In this document: one piece after another, positions 3,533-6,273 of the stretch | How positions within the stretch are numbered: position 1 is the stretch's first letter | Layout: each line of letters opens with the position of its first letter | Assembly: GCA_027435495.1 (NCBI GenBank) | Contig: DAHZZC010000048.1 | Location: forward strand, 1-6,273 | Reading direction: 5' to 3' | DNA from: Planctomycetales bacterium | GTDB lineage: Bacteria; Planctomycetota; Planctomycetia; Isosphaerales; Isosphaeraceae | Length of the DNA stretch: 6,273 bases | Translations under genes and position numbers: made by a program | The notes under the pieces: model-generated | Seen by the model: the letters and a program-made list of their open reading frames with translations, nothing else | What the model was told of the DNA's origin: nothing | Database searches by the model: none

Positions 3533-6154
3533 TCAGGGCTGCTTCTGGCTCACATCGACGAATCCCAGGTCGATTCCCTGTCCACCGCCCGTTTGATGGC
3601 AGTGGACGGCGATCACGAGGCGGGCGCCGGGCTTGAGGCGGGCCCGGGCGGCCTCGGAGATCTCGATCGGCTGATAGGTCGTCCCATATCCCGGCTCGCG
3701 GGCCGCCAGAATGCCGTCGATGTAGACCTCGGCGTTCTCGTCGTGATACAGGAAGAGCTGGACGCGCGCGGGATCGAGATTCGCCGGCATGGTGATCTCG
3801 CGACGCATCCAGATGTCGGGCGTGTTCCAGTCGGTCTCGGGGTTGATCCCGGGCGTCCCGCGGGTGCCGAAGGCGCCTGGGCCTTCCTTCCAGCCCTGGG
3901 CGTCGAAGTCGGAGCGGGACCAGCCCTCCGCCGGGCGGCGAGTGGTGTATTGCCAGGTGATCGGCTGTGTGCGCGAGGTGGGCACCACCTCGGTGATCTT
4001 CGGCGGGACCGGGGCCGGGGCGTACTCGCCGAGTTGGAAGCGGTCGCGGCCCGCCCACTTCTTCCAGGTCGAGTCGTTCTCGAGCATCTTGATGAAGAGC
4101 CCGCCGATCACCGGCCGGGCCCGCATCCCGTCGCTCTTCTTGTTGTCGGTGATGAACGAGTCGACGAACGGGAGCCGGGCCGTCGTCTCGTTGAGGTAGT
4201 CATAGATCGGGTTGACGATCGCCTCGAAGTCGCCGCGATCGGAGGCGAGGGTCGCCGTCCAGAGGCACCAGTCCGACTTCGTGAGCCTGGTGCGCGAGTC
4301 GAGCGGCAGACCATACTTCTGCATCACCTTTTTGTAGTAGGCGACTTCCTTCTGCGCGACCTCGGCCGGGAAGACGTCCAGGTCGAGGAGCTTGTCCCAG
4401 ACGAGGTTGTACTTCTGGCTCCAGGTGTTCGGCTTATCGAAGGCGATCCGGTAGTGGTCGCCGTCGCCGGCCATCTTCATCCAGTGCTCGGCGTACTGGC
4501 GGGCGAGCTTGTGGTACTTCTCGGCCGACGCGACATCGCCGCGCATCTTGCACATCTCGCCGTAGGCGGCAATCGCGAGGATCGCCTTGACCGAGAGGTT
4601 CGCGTTGTGGGCGAGGTGACCCATGAAGTCGTCGGTGCAGAGCTGGTTTTCCGGGTCCTCGCCGTACTTCTCGAGGTAGCCTTCCCACTGCGTGAGCTGG
4701 GTCCACCACTTCGAGGCGAAGTCGGCGTTGCCGTCCATCTTGGCGATCGCGGCGCAGAGGAGGATCATGTTGCCGCTCTCCTCGACCGGCATCATGTCGG
4801 CTTCATTCTTGGATTCCTCGCCGCCGCCGTAGACCTGGCCGTTGGCCTGTGGATAGGTGCCGACGTCGTGCGGGGCGAACGGGAACTTCCAGCGCTTCGA
4901 GGTGCTGTAAACCAGCGCAGGGGCGACGAGGGCCTTGGCGTAGGTGGGGCCCATCAGGAGGAACTGAGGAGCGGCCGGATAGAAGACGTCGACCGTCGCG
5001 ACGCAGCCGTTGCTGCTGTTCTCCTTGGGGAAGAGCATCGGCTGGCCGTTGGCGTCGGCCGAGAGGCCGCAGCCAGCCAGCGCCTGACGATAGGCGAGGG
5101 CGCACATCCGGGCGAACCGGATTCCGCCGGTTTGGGTGAGGTCGGCCATCAACTCCTCGTCGAACGCCTTGCAGCGATCGACCAGTTTCGCGTAATCGCG
5201 CGCGGCATCGGCGAACAGTTCCTTCGGCCCGGCGCCGTTCCTGCGCCAGAACGGCCGCTGCTTCTGGCCGAGAAACTTGATTGAGTAGATCTCGTCGTAG
5301 GCGATCATGAGGTGTCGCGAGACCGGCTGGTCGCCGACCGAGCCGAGCGCGAAGGCAAACGCCAGGGCCGGCTCGTGGTCATTCGCGGCCCTGGGCATCT
5401 GGGCGTCGTCGCGATCGGTGAGGGTCCCCCGCTCGGCGAAACTGGCGGCCAGTTCGGTGCTCGCCCCCATCGCTGACGAGGTCTGCGAGGTCGGGGCGGC
5501 CAGATAGACGTACCCCCAGTCGATCCGCGTGTCATCGCCGGCCGGCGGAAGGAGGGTCTGATCGACGGTACCGGCCCGGAGCGCCGTGAGGTCGCCCATC
5601 GCCTCGCGCTTCCATTCGACCTTCTGCGCGGGCTCGTTGACCGTCAGCAGGGCGCTGGTGCTCTCGAAGAGGGAGACCTCATGGTTCTTGCCGTCGGCCG
5701 AGCGGACGTCCCAGGTCAGGTAGGTCAGCGGGCGGGCGAGGACGTCGAGGTCGTCGGGGAGCGAGGGCGTGGTGAAGGTCAGCGAGACGCGAACGCTCTC
5801 ATTCGCGAACTCGTAGATCGTCCGGGTGGGGAAGACCTGGACCGACTTCTGCTCGATCGGCGGGATATCCTTCGGCTCGGCGCCCATCAGGCGGTAGGAC
5901 TTGCCGTCGACGCGGATCAGGCTGACGAGCGGGTGGGGATGGCGGGTCCAGTGCCGGGTGGTGTCGCCGTTGAGCGTATCCGACATTGACCAGATGCTCA
6001 GATAAGGATCGCTGGCGACCAGCGGGACGGCCGGAGGGCGCAGGTCGGCCTCATGACCGGCTGGCTGGGCCGGAGCCCGCCCGGCGAAAAATAATGCCGC
6101 GGCCAGGCCCCCGGCGAAAACGAAGCGACTGATCCCCGTCAGCGATCGATGCAT
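3533..6154 (-). CDS. Exported glutaminase A-like protein (DUF4964-DUF5127-DUF4965-DUF1793) with C-terminal beta-sandwich
   Basis: The 873-residue protein begins with a signal peptide (residues 1-29, cleavage likely after APA before QPAG), so it is exported. Domains in order, with approximate limits: DUF4964 at 38-110 (PPAVPLVASDPYLSIWS, then NGDTTRHWTRHPHP); DUF5127, the beta-rich N-terminal domain, at 110-340; DUF4965 at 340-515 (FPKENSSNG, ATVDVFYPAAPQFLLM, VGTYPQANGQVYGG, MMPVEESGNM); and DUF1793, the helical part, at 515-695 (LAHNANLSVKAILAIAAYG, NTWSQKYNLVWDKLLDL, SDWCLWTA, VDSFITDN, RPVIGGLFIKML). This is the architecture of fungal glutaminase A and its many untested bacterial relatives. 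Glutamine hydrolysis is therefore a family-based guess; a sugar-related role is possible given the six-hairpin-like fold. Residues about 725-868 are extra and look like a galactose-binding-type beta-sandwich (WKEGPGAFG, TPDIWMRREITMP, LFLYHDENAEVYIDG, GARLVIAVHCHQ). The ATG is supported by AAGGA seven bases upstream. Confidence 0.92.
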   Translation of the reverse strand: MHRSLTGISRFVFAGGLAAALFFAGRAPAQPAGHEADLRPPAVPLVASDPYLSIWSMSDTLNGDTTRHWTRHPHPLVSLIRVDGKSYRLMGAEPKDIPPIEQKSVQVFPTRTIYEFANESVRVSLTFTTPSLPDDLDVLARPLTYLTWDVRSADGKNHEVSLFESTSALLTVNEPAQKVEWKREAMGDLTALRAGTVDQTLLPPAGDDTRIDWGYVYLAAPTSQTSSAMGASTELAASFAERGTLTDRDDAQMPRAANDHEPALAFAFALGSVGDQPVSRHLMIAYDEIYSIKFLGQKQRPFWRRNGAGPKELFADAARDYAKLVDRCKAFDEELMADLTQTGGIRFARMCALAYRQALAGCGLSADANGQPMLFPKENSSNGCVATVDVFYPAAPQFLLMGPTYAKALVAPALVYSTSKRWKFPFAPHDVGTYPQANGQVYGGGEESKNEADMMPVEESGNMILLCAAIAKMDGNADFASKWWTQLTQWEGYLEKYGEDPENQLCTDDFMGHLAHNANLSVKAILAIAAYGEMCKMRGDVASAEKYHKLARQYAEHWMKMAGDGDHYRIAFDKPNTWSQKYNLVWDKLLDLDVFPAEVAQKEVAYYKKVMQKYGLPLDSRTRLTKSDWCLWTATLASDRGDFEAIVNPIYDYLNETTARLPFVDSFITDNKKSDGMRARPVIGGLFIKMLENDSTWKKWAGRDRFQLGEYAPAPVPPKITEVVPTSRTQPITWQYTTRRPAEGWSRSDFDAQGWKEGPGAFGTRGTPGINPETDWNTPDIWMRREITMPANLDPARVQLFLYHDENAEVYIDGILAAREPGYGTTYQPIEISEAARARLKPGARLVIAVHCHQTGGGQGIDLGFVDVSQKQP

Positions 6155-6161
6155 CCCGATT

Positions 6162-6166
6162 TCCTT
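6162..6166 (-). promoter_or_regulatory. Ribosome binding site of the glutaminase-like gene
   Basis: On the minus strand AAGGA stands seven bases before the ATG at 6154-6152. This is a good Shine-Dalgarno match at the right spacing, and it fixes the start directly before the signal peptide. Confidence 0.75.
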
Positions 6167-6236
6167 TTATGCACGTCAAGGTAAAGGTCCTTCCGGCCCC
6201 ACGACCTGGGCGCGCGGACCTAACCCGTTCGAACTG

Positions 6237-6265
6237 AGTATGGAAAGCCGCGGCGATTGACGCAA
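6237..6265 (-). promoter_or_regulatory. Weak candidate promoter for the glutaminase-like gene
   Basis: On the minus strand TTGCGT (6265-6260) and CATACT (6242-6237) are 17 bases apart, matching the sigma70 consensus at 3 and 4 of 6 positions. That would give a leader of roughly 75 bases. No better pair is seen in the 119 bases between the gene start and the window end. Confidence 0.25.
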
Positions 6266-6273
6266 GGGGGGCG

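Noticed and set aside
3593..5284. A 563-codon open frame on the + strand opposite the glutaminase-like gene
   Set aside because: It is antisense to a gene with clear family motifs. Its composition (Val, Gly, Arg, Leu, Glu runs) is typical of a shadow frame in high-GC DNA.

Overview
The window looks like chromosomal DNA of a high-GC planctomycete, probably from the Isosphaeraceae/Gemmataceae side of the phylum. That placement is inferred from three things. There is an adjacent pair of PSD1/DUF1553 and DUF1501 genes, a combination typical of planctomycetes. The coding is strongly GC-biased at third codon positions. The intergenic DNA is full of short palindromic repeats of kinds I associate with planctomycete genomes. 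No species can be named from the sequence.

Layout. Bases 1-777 (+) hold the C-terminal 258 residues of a DUF1553 (PSD1) protein whose start lies outside the window. The 265-base gap to the next gene contains a perfect 28-bp inverted repeat, a 9-bp minisatellite and a strikingly AT-rich stretch. Bases 1043-2425 (+) encode a DUF1501 protein with a twin-arginine-type leader. Bases 2426-3023 have no credible gene. They are a mosaic of repeats: two ~100-bp near-palindromes about 85% alike, three tandem 29-bp GC-rich units with an inverted partner, and a perfect 27-bp hairpin. The block with the two near-palindromes is bracketed by an exact 14-bp direct repeat, the first copy of which spans the DUF1501 stop codon. 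Bases 3024-3305 (-) hold a small unknown gene. Divergent from it is a tRNA-Glu(CTC) gene (3332-3404, +) with a good promoter and a hairpin terminator. Bases 3533-6154 (-) encode a large exported protein of the glutaminase A-like family (DUF4964-DUF5127-DUF4965-DUF1793) with an added C-terminal beta-sandwich-like domain. Its own terminator-like hairpin faces the tRNA terminator.

How the parts work together. The PSD1 and DUF1501 genes are on one strand in the usual planctomycete order and probably act together, although the function of this pair is not established. The small gene, the tRNA gene and the glutaminase-like gene look like independent transcription units. I see no defence system, CRISPR array, autonomous transposon or other clearly new protein system. 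The most unusual content is the repeat architecture at 2417-3003 and the AT-rich island between inverted repeats at 806-1002.
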